A stretch of DNA of 64,000 bases from Archegozetes longisetosus. Taxonomy: Eukaryota > Arthropoda > Arachnida > Sarcoptiformes > Trhypochthoniidae. The stretch lies in the NCBI GenBank assembly GCA_018873245.2, contig JAEMBT020000008.1:3520001-3584000 (forward strand), read 5' to 3'. Made by a program: the position numbers and the translations under genes. Shown here piece after piece: positions 1 to 10,920 of the stretch (the first letter of the stretch is position 1; each line of letters begins with the position of its first letter). The notes beneath the pieces are model-generated. The model was not told the origin of the DNA. It searched no databases and worked only from the letters and a program-made list of their open reading frames with translations.

Positions 1-506
1 AATTGAATTCGCAAATATTTCTAAAAACTCAAAGAAATTCATAAAAATTTTGTTGTACTTGAGCATATTTTGAAATTATTTGAAAATAAAGTATTTTTAT
101 AAAAAATTTAATGTATACTTAATTTCAGTACTTAAACAAATGAAAATGTCTAACTTTAGTTGTGTCACTGATGAAAACAGCTGAACTTTCTACCAGGAGA
201 GTGGTACAAAATTTCTATGGGAATAACTTGGTATTAAGACATTTACTAACACTTGGTGAGTGTTGATTTTTATTTTATTTTTTAACTATTTTTAATTCGA
301 ATAGTGTTTTAATACTTTTGCTCATAATATAGATGTGAAAGCGCTAAATTTATTTAAAAACAAACCAAGAGATTCATTTAGCGATATTTAATGATTCGTG
401 CGAATTATTAATAAGTTGTTTACCAATTGAAGTATGTTTGAATACTTTTAAAAATAATTTCAGGAATTAATGTTTAATAAACAGGTTGCTCTTAAAATGG
501 ATTATA
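1..506. other. AT-rich spacer, no gene seen
   Basis: No open frame with recognisable protein similarity and no repeat structure was seen here. The stretch ends at the TA that flanks the first transposon remnant. Confidence 0.5.
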
Positions 507-1241
507 CAAGGTCTTTCTTTACTCGTTAGCCACTGAAAAAGTTGAATAAATTTTTAATTACAATTAATAGGGAAATTAAATTTGGCTCAATTATTCTTTA
601 TATTAAGCCAATTAAACTCAGTTTATAATAACTACTGGAAGTGTCCATCATTCATGGCAAGACACATCCGGACGCGGTTTACCATATTTTCAGAAACTTT
701 ATGCAAATTTTCGACACTTATTTCTTTGATTTCATTAGTCATGTTTAATTCCTCGAGATTTTGAGAATTTGATGAATAAACATTATTCTTTAGATGTTCT
801 CATAGAATAAAGTCCGAACTCGTCAAATCGGATGACCGTGGAGGCCACTCACTTTCGTTTCAGTCAATACTTGTTATTTGTGCACTTGTTTTTTTGTCAC
901 ATGCACTGCCTGCATTTCTGAATTTCGACACAATATTTTTAACTGCTGCTCTACACAGAATGTTTTTCTTACCATATTCTCGAATGTAAGCTTTTAAACA
1001 CTCTTTATCTGGGTTTTTAGTTTTCACATTTATGAAATAATTTTCTATTGTGAAAACACGTTTTAATGATAGTGAAATTTTGTTTCAATTTTTAGACTAT
1101 GACTTGTCAGAGTTAAATCAAAACAACTAAAGTTTATTTGTCTTAAAATAAACAGTAATTAAAACAAATTTAATTTCTCTATTAATTGTAATTAAAAAGT
1201 TATTCAACTTTTTCAGTGGCTAATGAGTATAAAAGACCCTG
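507..1241 (-). mobile_element. Internally deleted mariner-type transposon
   Basis: Terminal inverted repeats of about 75 bp bound this 735-bp element. The left end starts CAAGGTCTTTC just after a TA at 505-506, and the right end is its near-perfect complement ending GACCCTG. On the minus strand about 1060-865 encodes an N-terminal helix-turn-helix stretch (VFTIENYF, then AAVKNIVSKFRNAGSACDKK). About 850-640 encodes the C-terminal part of the catalytic domain (EWPPRSSDLTSSDF, then MVNRVRMCLAMNDGHF). The central catalytic core is missing and an in-frame stop follows DFIL, so it cannot make transposase. The family (IS630-Tc1-mariner) is firm from these motifs; the exact clade is not. Confidence 0.8.
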
Positions 1242-1329
1242 CATTAATGTCGAAGATGAAGTTCAAAACAAATGACAAGCAACGAAAAAATGGTTTGAAT
1301 TGATAGAAGAAACAAATCGATTTAAAAGC

Positions 1330-2985
1330 ATTCGGAAGCCTATTAAAGAAATTTTAATTTATTAATGAAATATCTATAACAGAACTTTCCTATAATTTAA
1401 TTGATAAGGAAATGTCAAAATTAATTATTGAATACTAAAATAATCTAAATTAATATATTTCGAAGACATGAATAAACTTTAACTGATTTTGGAGTAGTTT
1501 GAACTAAAATTACGTAACAAAGTTTATTTAAGGCCTAATAGAAAAAAAATTAAATAATCATTACTGAAATCATATCCAAACTTGGAATTAGTCAATAATG
1601 TAAAAGTTAATCTGATTGATGGAAATGAGTTGCTATTGACTAAGCTCACGGAAGTACCGTCGACAGATAAAAGTTATGTATTTGTCATCACTAAAAAGAT
1701 GCAGAGGAGTTCATAAACCTAAGGGCTCAACAACTTATTTAGATCTGTACTAAGTTTAGTCATATTAATCAATAAATGAATACTTAAAAAATTAGTTTGC
1801 AACTCTGATAAAATAGACTTTGACTCATCTTTGTAGTTGAGTCAATGCCACATCTGTTATAAAAAAAGGGATAGCTCGAGAGAGCGGTCCGACTCATTCA
1901 AATTATTTAAATTGAATCACAGTTGACTATTGAACTATTCTAATTGAAATAGTTTGATATATCTTATCAGTAACTTTCATTCTATAACTTATGAATATCA
2001 AATAAACTGGCTTCAGCTACGAATAACATTACTCATATTATGTTTTTTAATTACTGAGTAATGCTATAATTTTACGCTATAAACTTGTAGTTTCAATTTC
2101 TGTCTCGTCCCTCTTATCTTATCCAAACGCATCAGAGATTAATCCGGGATCTATGCATAACTTTTTTCGACCGACTGTACATCTTACTTATCTAGATTTT
2201 CAAGTTACAATCTGACTCGGTTATAAGCAACTGATCAGTGAGCAAAAAGTAGGTTGTCCATAACCGAGTCAAACTGCAAAAATCTCACAAGATATTAGTT
2301 GACATCTACAGGAATAAACTCAAATATTTGGAACTAATATTCAGTAGAAGAAACTTCTCTATCAGGTCAATACAACATTTCGAGTTTTAAAAACTTAGTA
2401 TATTAAGTTTTGATATCTCTGATTATATGAATATACAATCAGATCATATTTTCAAAGGTATTGCTCATAATAGCTCAGCTATAAAGCGATTAGGATTCCA
2501 TGTGTTTTATTTTCCAAATCCATTAATTGATATTTTCAAAAATATCCCAATACTTCAGTCAAATTCAAACTTTAGATCTAGATATGAAAATTGACGAAAA
2601 TCAATATTTCACTATTCAACACTTGAATCGATGCAAACATGTGACAATTTGTTCAAAGATATTGAATTATATTTACTAAATTTAACATTGTTTCTAAGTC
2701 ATCGATACTGACTCCGAAAGAATAACTAATCACATACTCAATGACTTGTCAAAAAAGCTATTATGATCGCCAAACTCTTCATAACAAAATAGCGATCAGT
2801 GATTCGGAAGTTATCAGTTCTGTCAATTTTGTCCTGTTATACAATCAATTTGTTTTAAAAATGGACTATATGACAGTTAAAGCGATTGAAACCTTAATAG
2901 AATTGGCATTAAGAAACTCTCACATTCGTTTCAATGATTTGTTTGGTTCAATTGCAATGAAGTGGTAGCAGAAAAGACATCTTAG
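1330..2985 (+). pseudogene. Decayed reverse transcriptase, possibly Penelope-like
   Basis: Scattered peptides in shifting frames resemble successive parts of a Penelope-type reverse transcriptase. They are FELKLRNKVYLRPNRK near 1500-1550, EVPSTDKSYVFVITKK near 1650-1700 (similar to the DKG..VV segment), and ETLIELALRNSHIRFND followed by GSIAM near 2887-2965 (similar to the LLELAL.N..F.FNG...G.AMGS block). Many stops separate them. No long terminal repeats and no intact endonuclease were seen. The order of the peptides matches the family, which is why I call it, but each match alone is weak. Confidence 0.35.
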
Positions 2986-3322
2986 ACATGAAGTCGTAGA
3001 CATAGTGTCGGAAAGAATTAATCTGAATTTGATAATCAACCAAGATGAACATATTAACGATCCGTAACTCGAACTTTTATTTATTTAAAAGCTTGATTTT
3101 ATTTGAATTTTTTTACCGAAAAAATGCACGTGAACTTGATTGATTACTCATTTTCTTGTAATTAGAATAATACAAACCCGATTATTAATGAACGAAATAG
3201 GAGTAGACGAAAGTCAATAACAATTAAAGCATCTATGGTGAGATAATTTATTTAAAATAAATTATTATATAATTAATAGAACAATAATATTAATAAGTGT
3301 TTTGGATTTTGGCTTTAAAGTA
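2986..3322. other. Spacer, nothing seen
   Basis: AT-rich sequence with no supported gene between the reverse-transcriptase remnant and the next inverted-repeat element. Confidence 0.4.
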
Positions 3323-4064
3323 CAGAAAATTTCATATTACCATGTAATGAATGAAAGTTTAAAAAATCTGATTATAAGTTTATATTTGCTTTGATAATTT
3401 TTGTTTGAATGACTATTAAAGTCAAACTTGATCTTTTCTGCCAATACTGCGCATACAAAAGGTTAATATTTAGTATGCCCTCCATTATTAGCAATGATAT
3501 GGTTAAGTCTATTTGGTATTGAATTATAACATTTAACGCATTATAATTATCTTTGTTTTGCATCTGACCTGTCTCTTGGTAGCGGATTATCCACTTATCG
3601 ATACATCTTTTATCTCGATTTAGCGCATACGCATTATCTTTACTTTCATAATCAGCTCCAAGAAAAAACAAATATTTCTCGATTTCAGTAATTGACTGAC
3701 TGTTTCTCCAGTGAATGCCATTCAAAAACTCCATTTTTATGCACTTGATAATTCATATTTGTAAATAAATGAAAAAAGCATCCATTATTGGGATTTAACA
3801 ATAAAATTTTGACTAAAACTTGGCTCAAAAACAAGTTTGAAAGCAAAAAATTTACGTTTAATAAGCTTTTAAACTTTTATTCATTACTTGGTATTACTAC
3901 AAACACTGCGAAACCTAAGATTGATTGATGGACTCATTATTTGACTTATTGATTAGTAATGGATGTATATTTGATTCAAATTTTGATTAAGACTTTTATC
4001 AAAATTTCTTAGTTTTATCAGTATTACGGTGCAGTTCAATTACATGGTAATATGAGATTTTCTG
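3323..4064 (-). mobile_element. Internally deleted Tc1-like transposon
   Basis: A 742-bp element with terminal inverted repeats of about 31 bp (CAGAAAATTTCATATTACC on the left, complement ending in ATTTTCTG on the right) is flanked by TA on both sides (3321-3322 and 4065-4066), as expected for Tc1/mariner insertion. The minus strand encodes an N-terminal helix-turn-helix region (CIDKWIIRYQETGQMQNK, about 3604-3550). In a neighbouring frame it runs almost directly into the typical Tc1 C-terminus (IPNRLNHIIANNGGHTKY then stop, about 3520-3465). The whole catalytic core between them is deleted, so the element is non-autonomous. Confidence 0.8.
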
Positions 4065-4124
4065 TACAGTAGAGTAAGATAACACTTTTTATGTGTCGCT
4101 TCTAAAGGAAATTAATCAAATAAT

Positions 4125-4565
4125 GTCTTGGTGCGTGTCAATATGTATACCTTCAACCAATTGCTTGTTTCAGTTTTGGCCTCACATAGAATATATCTTG
4201 AATGTAAGATTGTCTTAGTGTCTGCGGATGTGGTTGGGGTCTTTCGTGTAAGATTCTAAGAACTCCTTAAGCACGGGATTTTTAAGTTTATGGAGAGGAG
4301 TATCAACAGCGAGAAATGCTTTCGTTAACGCACTGAAATATTTATTATTTCTTTCATTATTTACCGCATTTTCCATTGATGTGTTAATGAATCGTTGTCG
4401 CAAACGAGTATTTTGCTTGTCTAATTGTGACTGATGCCTTGCAGTTTGAAAATGCAAATTATCTCTGTCTTTTAAGTGCTTTTCATCAAATCTAATTTCT
4501 TGAGAACAGACATTACAATATAGCGTTTGACCATTAGTTGACAGCACTTCTTTATTTAAACGCAC
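4125..4565 (-). pseudogene. hAT / CGGBP1-like N-terminal fragment
   Basis: The minus-strand frame begins near 4565 and carries a zinc-finger-like C-x2-C...H-x4-H set (YCNVCSQEIRF, then QTARHQS). The block LVDTPLHKLKNP-type sequence follows (here AVDTPLHKLKNPVLKEFLES), typical of CGGBP1-like proteins and of the N-terminus of some hAT transposases. It stops at 4215 after YTKDPNHIRRH. In another frame the sequence continues as QPHPQTLRQSYIQDIFY, which is the expected next segment of the hAT family, and then meets stops. The simplest reading is a frameshifted, truncated hAT transposase rather than a working CGGBP1 homologue. Neither terminal repeats nor the catalytic domain were found. Confidence 0.6.
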
Positions 4566-5261
4566 AATATTTAAAAGTTTTGCACTTCAAAGGCTTTTCG
4601 GTTTCATTTTATTGTGATGAACAAAGTAAAAGAATTTTGTAATGTTCATCATTCAAAAACTAGAACTCAAATGATTAAACAATCTGCTTTCTAACATAAG
4701 ATCAATAATCTAAGGCATTTTAACCTTAATCTTTAGAATTTCCGGTTAATATGAAAATTGCACCTGTTTTTGGAAAAATAGAGATTTATCTTGGGTTTAA
4801 TAGGGATTTTATGGAAAATAAAGTATGATTTATTCTCTTAGTTATGGCCTAATTCATGCTTAAAACTTAATATCCCTAAGTTAGGGCTATAAATAAAAAA
4901 GTTGGTTCTCCCAATAAATTGCCTCTTTCTTTATTATCCTGTAGTTAAGAGTGTTAGAGGTAAATATCGCCTATTATCAGGTTTGAACGAACGGAAAGTC
5001 AAATAGGTCTACATTATAGTGTGGAATCAAATGTAAGTATTCTCTGTTAAAATATATGATTTTGCGGTATCTTGATTTCGGGTTCGATTGTGGTAGCAAA
5101 GGTTTAGAATCTATTCCAATTTTTATTCAAAGTATTATAGACTCATTAAATTATTTGACTTTTTATTTTCAAAACTTATATCTAAAATTTGTTATGATAT
5201 CTAATAATATATTGTTGACAATTCGCATAATCATAATAATCATAAAACAAATTTATAACTA
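4566..5261. other. Spacer, no supported gene
   Basis: The open frames here are short and compositionally biased. No protein family or repeat was recognised. Confidence 0.4.
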
Positions 5262-5764
5262 GAGTTGTGAACTTACTGTAAGCTAATGGTGAGAGTAAGT
5301 TACTCGAGTGACTTACAGTAAGATTAGGTAAGTTACCGTAAGTTTTGTAAGTTATTTCTATTCCAATTCTCCATCATAAATGTGTTATTTTATTACAAAA
5401 GAATGTAATTACGTTATTAGAGGCTAATTACAAGTATTTTCTTGTTAAAGAGATGTTTTACCATTCTTTGATTGGCATAACTGTCAAATAGCATGATATT
5501 GCAAATCAATTTTGATAAACTTATTGCCAAAAAATTGATTTTTGGTAACTAATATTCATTATTTTCAATTAATATTGATTAGTTTAAATTGTTTTTAACA
5601 TAAAAATAGTTTGGCGACGTTACTTATCATTAAAAATGTAAATTTGAAATTCGAATAACTTACCTTAAAAAAGTAAGTTAATAGCATTAGGTAAGTTACA
5701 GTAACCTATTAAGTAACTTACGGCAACGTACTTTAGTAAGTTACCTATTCGCAACGTTACTTAT
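5262..5764. repeat. Degenerate hAT-like MITE rich in AAGTTAC
   Basis: About 500 bp is bounded by inverted, repeat-rich ends. The left end is AGAGTTGTGAACTTACTG and the right end is the complement of GTTGCGAATAGGTAACTTAC. Both ends contain many copies of GTAAGTTAC or its complement (5280-5345 and 5660-5755). The flanks TTATAACT and TTATAATT could be an imperfect 8-bp target duplication, which with a terminus like GTTGCGAA suggests a hAT origin. It contains no coding region. Confidence 0.5.
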
Positions 5765-7772
5765 AATTTATTATATCTGTCACTATTATATGTTTCATTT
5801 GTTATTTTTGCTCACAACTGAATATATTAGACATAAATAGATTAGAAAAATAATTTTTTATTCAATTAATTTGAATTGTAACAATATTAAATTGTTATTC
5901 AGCAAATTATAACTTAAACTTATACTCAATAAGTGTCTATAATGTAATCTTATTATTAAGGTTTGAATAATAAAATTGATTTTCAATAAAATTGGGATCG
6001 TAATAACTATATTCCAAACTCGATTAGAAAAATACATTCATATTGGGATTTTAGCTGTGAACTGGTTTATGAGCCTCTTCTTAACCTGAAAAGGTTTCAC
6101 TTACATTCAAACATTTTTGCATTATGTTTAGTGTATTGCTATATATCGTATTAAGTCATAGAAACATTTTGGTCCTGTATTTCAAGTTATTATTGAAAAT
6201 CCGAATTGACTTGCACCTAAATCTTATTCTAGAGATGAACCTGTTTGACAATATAGCTGTAATATAGTGAAAATTATCGACAAACGAAGTATAATGTATT
6301 GTGAGTTCATTAGTCGAAAAATCGGACGCCACCCGGACTATGACCACTATTAAATTATTAATTTAACTTTTACTATTTTAATAATTTCGGCAATAAAACA
6401 ATTTTGCAGTTTGATCAATAAAAAACATGTGCGCTCATAGCAGAATACAACAGCGTTGCCAAACTTTCAAGCTTGTACGACTTTTCAAATTATATTTAAC
6501 AAAAATCAATTTAAACCTTAAAGCAAAATACCACTCCGTTTTTCGAAAATGATTATTTTAATTTCGAAAGCATTTATTAAATAATTTTTTTCGAAATTCT
6601 TGAATTTTTGAAATTTTTTCAGAAATTTCCAAAAATTTAGATTTATTCAATAAATGCCTTCGGATAGGCATTGTTAGTGTCGAGTTTGGCAGTTGTGCTT
6701 CCTGCCACAGCTTAATGTGTTTTATAAAGGATACCAGCAGAGTTGGAGGTAGAGATAAACAAAAATGAACCTCTAAACCTCTGAAACCTGAATTTGAACC
6801 TGAACCCGAACCCCAGGTTCAGACTCAGTTCAAATTCCAAAATTGGAAATACTATGTACTATCATTAAAGTGATCATCAGCAGTCCATCCGGAAAGGTGA
6901 AGTAAAAAGTTTAAAATTCGATATGACGTGAATAATAACTCATTTAAGATCACACTTTAATGCTGTATTGTCATATGTTTAATTTTAACGGACCATACAG
7001 GGCGTTCACTTTAAAACTATTTTTATTGAATCGATATAACTTAGGACCATGTCTCTGCAGTTCTTCTATGATAAACTTCATATCGGAAAATTTAAAGTCT
7101 ACAAACCCTTACATATCGACCTTTTCCTTTCCATTGATCAAAGTCTGTTACTTGAAAATTTCAGATCGCTGTATTATCATCGATGTCCTCTGAGATATCA
7201 ATTATTAAAATCTAAGATCTTAGGCATAATGATCATTTTGAAACGAAGTTTTCTCTCACTTTTTGTTGTTCAAGGTTTGAAAAATGATATCTCAAGATGT
7301 AGCAATGCTGTCATAATGATCTTGTAAGACAATGAAGAACATTTATCATTCTGCCGACTGGTTATCAAATAAAAGCTTTCTGAACCCTTCTTCAAGGTTT
7401 TTGAAAAACCTCAATTTTGAAATAGATAGGGGGCGTTGTAATCAATCAAACACATCATCAAAATAGGAAGGAAATTTTTAACTATGCAAAAAATTTCATT
7501 GAACCATAATCAGCAGTTTCTGAACAGGTAGGGTTCGGAATGCACTTTCGGAATGCTTTTAAAATCAAATAAAGTTCAAAATATAGTTAGAGTTATACAA
7601 AATATCAGACAAATAATCATTTTTGCAAATGACCTCTAAACTCTGTAAAAATTAAGAATAAAAATTTCCAGTTACTTTTGATACAAAATTTCAAGAGTTT
7701 GGATGTATAACCTCTTTGGTCAAGTAGTAAGATGTAGGACTCAATAGGCTATCGGCCTAGGCTTTTTATTTC
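5765..7772. other. 2-kb AT-rich region without a supported gene
   Basis: Short open frames at 6156-6347, 6960-7193 and 7049-7327 show no recognisable domain and low-complexity composition, so I do not call them genes. A small degenerate direct repeat of the unit TGAACC(C/T) occurs at about 6764-6830. Confidence 0.4.
6764..6830. repeat. Short degenerate tandem repeat (TGAACCT-like)
   Basis: Several imperfect tandem copies of a 6-7-base unit resembling GAACCTG are visible (GAACCTCTAAACCTCTGAAACCTG and so on in short runs). It is a simple-sequence microsatellite-like tract with no coding potential. Confidence 0.5.
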
Positions 7773-8091
7773 TCTAAGTTTCTCAAGTCTAATATATTCG
7801 AAGCTTTTAAAACTTTCTTTATCCAATGGAATATGTGAATTAAGTAATAAATTATAGAATTTAACTAAATATAATTAGATTTAAATTAATTAAATTCATT
7901 TCAAACAATGTTTCTGTTTTTGTTTAAATGTTTATTTACTGATTAAAAAATCCTATTTATCATAGAATATTGTTTGAGATGAATTTAATTTAAGTCTAAT
8001 TAGATTCTGTAATTTAATATTTAATCTACATGTTCCATCGGATAAAGAAAGTTTTAAAAGTTTCAAATATTTTAGACTTGAGAAACTAGGA
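7773..8091. repeat. Imperfect inverted repeat (arms about 130-140 bp)
   Basis: The left arm, about 7773-7911, and the right arm, about 7962-8091, are reverse complements with scattered mismatches and small gaps. They share AAACTTTCTTTATCC and CTCAAGTCTAA as landmarks. The spacer is about 50 bp. RNA read across it would form a long hairpin. It abuts a transposase remnant and may be its duplicated end. Confidence 0.7.
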
Positions 8092-8910
8092 GAAATTAAA
8101 ATCAAACAAAATAAATTTAAACTAAAAATTTTAATTATTAAAGCTATTTTTAAGACATCACGCAAAAAAGCTTGGTATCTCGTTGAGCGTATTCGTCTGT
8201 TTCGCGATACTGTTGCTAAGCCTTACAGAAAATCTACGGTTAAGCATTTGCAAAAGAAAAAGTTTTTAGCGATTTATGGGATTATTACAAGATTTGAAAA
8301 GAGAATAACTATAAAATATTATAAAACTTTAGAGACGACTCCCAAAAGTATTGACCCAAGAGAAGTTAAATGTCATAAAGGGAATATTTAAGAGGTACCC
8401 AATCGTGTCTTTTCAAGTTGCGACGAACAGATCCAGAACAGGCAATTCAACATTTTAGAATATTAAAGTCCAAAATCGGGCATCGGAGCCTATACTACAA
8501 AAAATGCCTAATAGTAACTCTAACCAGAGAAGGACTAAAACTACTGAATAACTACAGAAAACCGTTAATCGTTATCATCATAGAAATATTAATTATAAAT
8601 GATGGAATATACATTCCCGATAACCCACAGGGTGTGTTAAGGAGAACTTTTATACACTGCACTGATAAACAACATGTCTTTGATGAAAAATTTCACAGAA
8701 AAAATTTTTTAAAGTTTTCTTATATGGCAAACAATGAATAAAAAGGATAGGTGTTAGAGCATTATGTTTCTTCCAGTACAATGGATGGTCATACATACCT
8801 AAATGATTATATTAAGAAAATCTTACCATTCATTGAAAGATGTCGTAGTAATAAAACGATATTTTTGCTGGACATAGTTCTCTCGACTGTTCAACTTAAG
8901 TACTCTTAAA
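8092..8910 (+). pseudogene. Decayed Tc1-like transposase
   Basis: Frame fragments at 8162-8390, 8418-8741 and 8755-8910 together resemble a Tc1-type transposase. There is a basic N-terminal part, then IPDNPQGVLRR...KQHVFDEKFHRKNF where the W-K-V-F-DE-KF segment is expected. Then comes VSSSTMDGHTYLNDYIKKIL followed by KTIFLLDIVLSTVQ, matching the G..Y...L...L.P....FQQDNAP.H part of the catalytic domain. Key residues around the second catalytic Asp are altered (LLDIV in place of QQDNA) and the frames are broken. I am fairly sure it is a transposase remnant and unsure of the subfamily. Confidence 0.45.
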
Positions 8911-9542
8911 CTCTCTTTCGTAAGATAAGGATTAAATGACTACAAGCATTAAATAGTGTCTGAACCACATTATATATTGTTTTATCAAGTTTTCACTTTC
9001 ATAAATTTTCAATAAGGATAATAATAACTTATTCATAGTTAATACTAATTCAGAATTGATATCTTATCTAAGATACTAAAGAGGTTTAAAAAATGTCATA
9101 TAAAATAATGACTGATTAAAACCCTAGAAATTTATTGGTAAGTCTGAAGCGAGATCACTTACATTTCTAAAAAAGATGGGTTCATATATAAACGTAAACT
9201 CGTTGAAAGTTTGAATATCGATCTTTGTCTAAATGACGAACAAAATCCTTGATTAATATTGATTCAACTTTTCATTAATATTAAATATTGAAATGTGAAT
9301 TTGAAAATAAGTTGATTAATAATTCAAAGACTTTATGTTTATGGTTCTGTTGCCATAGTCTCCTCACAAAAATAATTAAGAGCTCAGATTAAAGTAAAAT
9401 TGAAAAGTTTTACATTCAACTATAAGTCTCTAATGAAATATCCGGTTTGTTGAGGTGCAAAAACATATTGATTGTTGTTTAAGTGGGTATTTCGTTCATA
9501 AGTAAATTTTGAAGAATAAATGAACATTGCAATTGATCCGAA
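8896..9542 (+). promoter_or_regulatory. Duplicated 5' flank of DEG/ENaC copy A, with TATA-like box
   Basis: This flank aligns with 21694-22336 upstream of copy B. From about 9160 to the start codon the two are almost identical and without indels (constant offset 12,794), while 8896-9150 is clearly more diverged. A TATA-like CATATATAAACG lies at about 9182-9192, 350 bp upstream of the start codon. Near-identity of non-coding DNA could mean recent gene conversion, promoter constraint, or both. Confidence 0.5.
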
Positions 9543-10920
9543 ATGAACAAACTGATCAAGTTCCTCAAATTGTCATTCAGCTTTACTTTTAAAGTATTTT
9601 GGTTTTTTATATTACTATATCAAGCAATTGATATGACAATAGACTATTTTGAATTCCCTACAACTTTAAAGTTAGAAGAACTGAATGAAAGAAAATATTT
9701 CAAGTTACCTGCAATTCAAGTTTGCACTCAACCTACGATACTTTTTGACAGAAATAGAATTTTTTCTCACTTCAATTTGACAAAGAGCGAAATTTATTTC
9801 TCAAAAATGTGTCTGAAACTGTAAAAATAAAATTGAATTTATGTCGTAAAAATGATTATGATTGCATATTAGACTCATATATTAATATTCTTGATTTTGA
9901 TGAAAAACTAATTAAAGAACTGAATTATCATGACTTGAAGAAGAGTGTATTGAATGTTACAATTGAGGCAACAGACTTGGTTCAATGTTCGGGCAAAGTC
10001 CACTCAAGTAGTGTTTACGGTAATCAAATCATTGAAAATTGTGAAAACTATTCACAAGTTATTAAATCAGTTCCTAGAAATGACTTTGGAGTTTGTTTCA
10101 CTTACTTTAGTGATAGAAATTCATTGACTAACAATTCATTTACACTGAAGGATAACGATTTTATTAAGTTTGAATTCAGTTTAAAAAAATTACAAAATGT
10201 AATGTTTGGTCCGATAGTTTATGAAAATCTATTTTGGTTGATACATGATTCGAATACAATTATTATTCCCAGAAGAGAGAATGTTATCATACCGGAAAAG
10301 ATTGGAGAGTTGAGCGAATTCGAATATTCGAGATCTTCAGTAAAATATCTTTCGTGGCCCTATCAGAGTGATTGTCAAGATTTTAACAGTGAGTTTAATT
10401 TGATTTATTTTTACTTAAGCAGTACATAATAATAGGTTATCTCTCAGTTAAAGATTCGCAATCATTCGAAGAATGCAGAAATGATTGTCTCATCAAAGAG
10501 TATCGTAGAAAATACAACTGTTCTCTCATTACAACCGTTGATGAGTTAGCTTTTTCTTTGGGAAAAATAGACAGAGATCCTAAATGTGATATGAGATTCA
10601 CAGAAATTGGAGCCAAAAAGTGTATCATTAAATGTAGAAAATGTTGCGATGAACATTATTTTGAAATATCAACGAAGATTACTGGCTATTTAGATAGGGA
10701 ATCTGCTTTGTTAAAGAAACAAAAACCTATAGTTAGAATAAAAGCGAGAAATTTGCCCTACTTCCAATATATATTTGAACCAAAGTATTCTCTAATTGTT
10801 TATGCATCAAATATCGGAGGATTGATAGGATTGTGGTTTGGTTTTGCTGCTGTCGATATATACAAATTAATTAAAACTCTCTTAAAAAAGATTACGAGTT
10901 TTCTGTTAAAAATTTGTTAA
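9543..10920 (+). CDS. DEG/ENaC channel, copy A, module 1 (frameshifted)
   Basis: First of three tandem amiloride-sensitive sodium channel (DEG/ENaC) modules. Exon 1 is 9543-10388 and exon 2 starts at 10448 after a 59-nt GT-AG intron. TM1 is FKVFWFFILLYQAIDMTIDYF, then the post-TM1 motif KLPAIQVC. The ectodomain holds the usual paired cysteines (CRNDC, CIIKCRKCC) and TM2 is YFQYIF...SNIGGLIGLWFGFA. No His-Gly gating motif precedes TM1, and the pore GxS motif reads GFA. Compared with copy B, one base is missing at about 9781-9786, and another at about 10906-10912 turns the run into module 2 into a stop at 10920. If those bases are real losses, only a broken channel can be made; otherwise the frame continues into module 2. 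Confidence 0.8.

Noticed and set aside
4215..4565. Functional CGGBP1 orthologue
   Set aside because: The expected continuation exists in another frame and then meets stops, and the surroundings are transposon remains.
7953..8165. Leucine-rich peptide on the minus strand (LKYLKLLKLSL)
   Set aside because: It lies across an inverted repeat and reflects AT-rich composition; no repeat periodicity of a real LRR protein.
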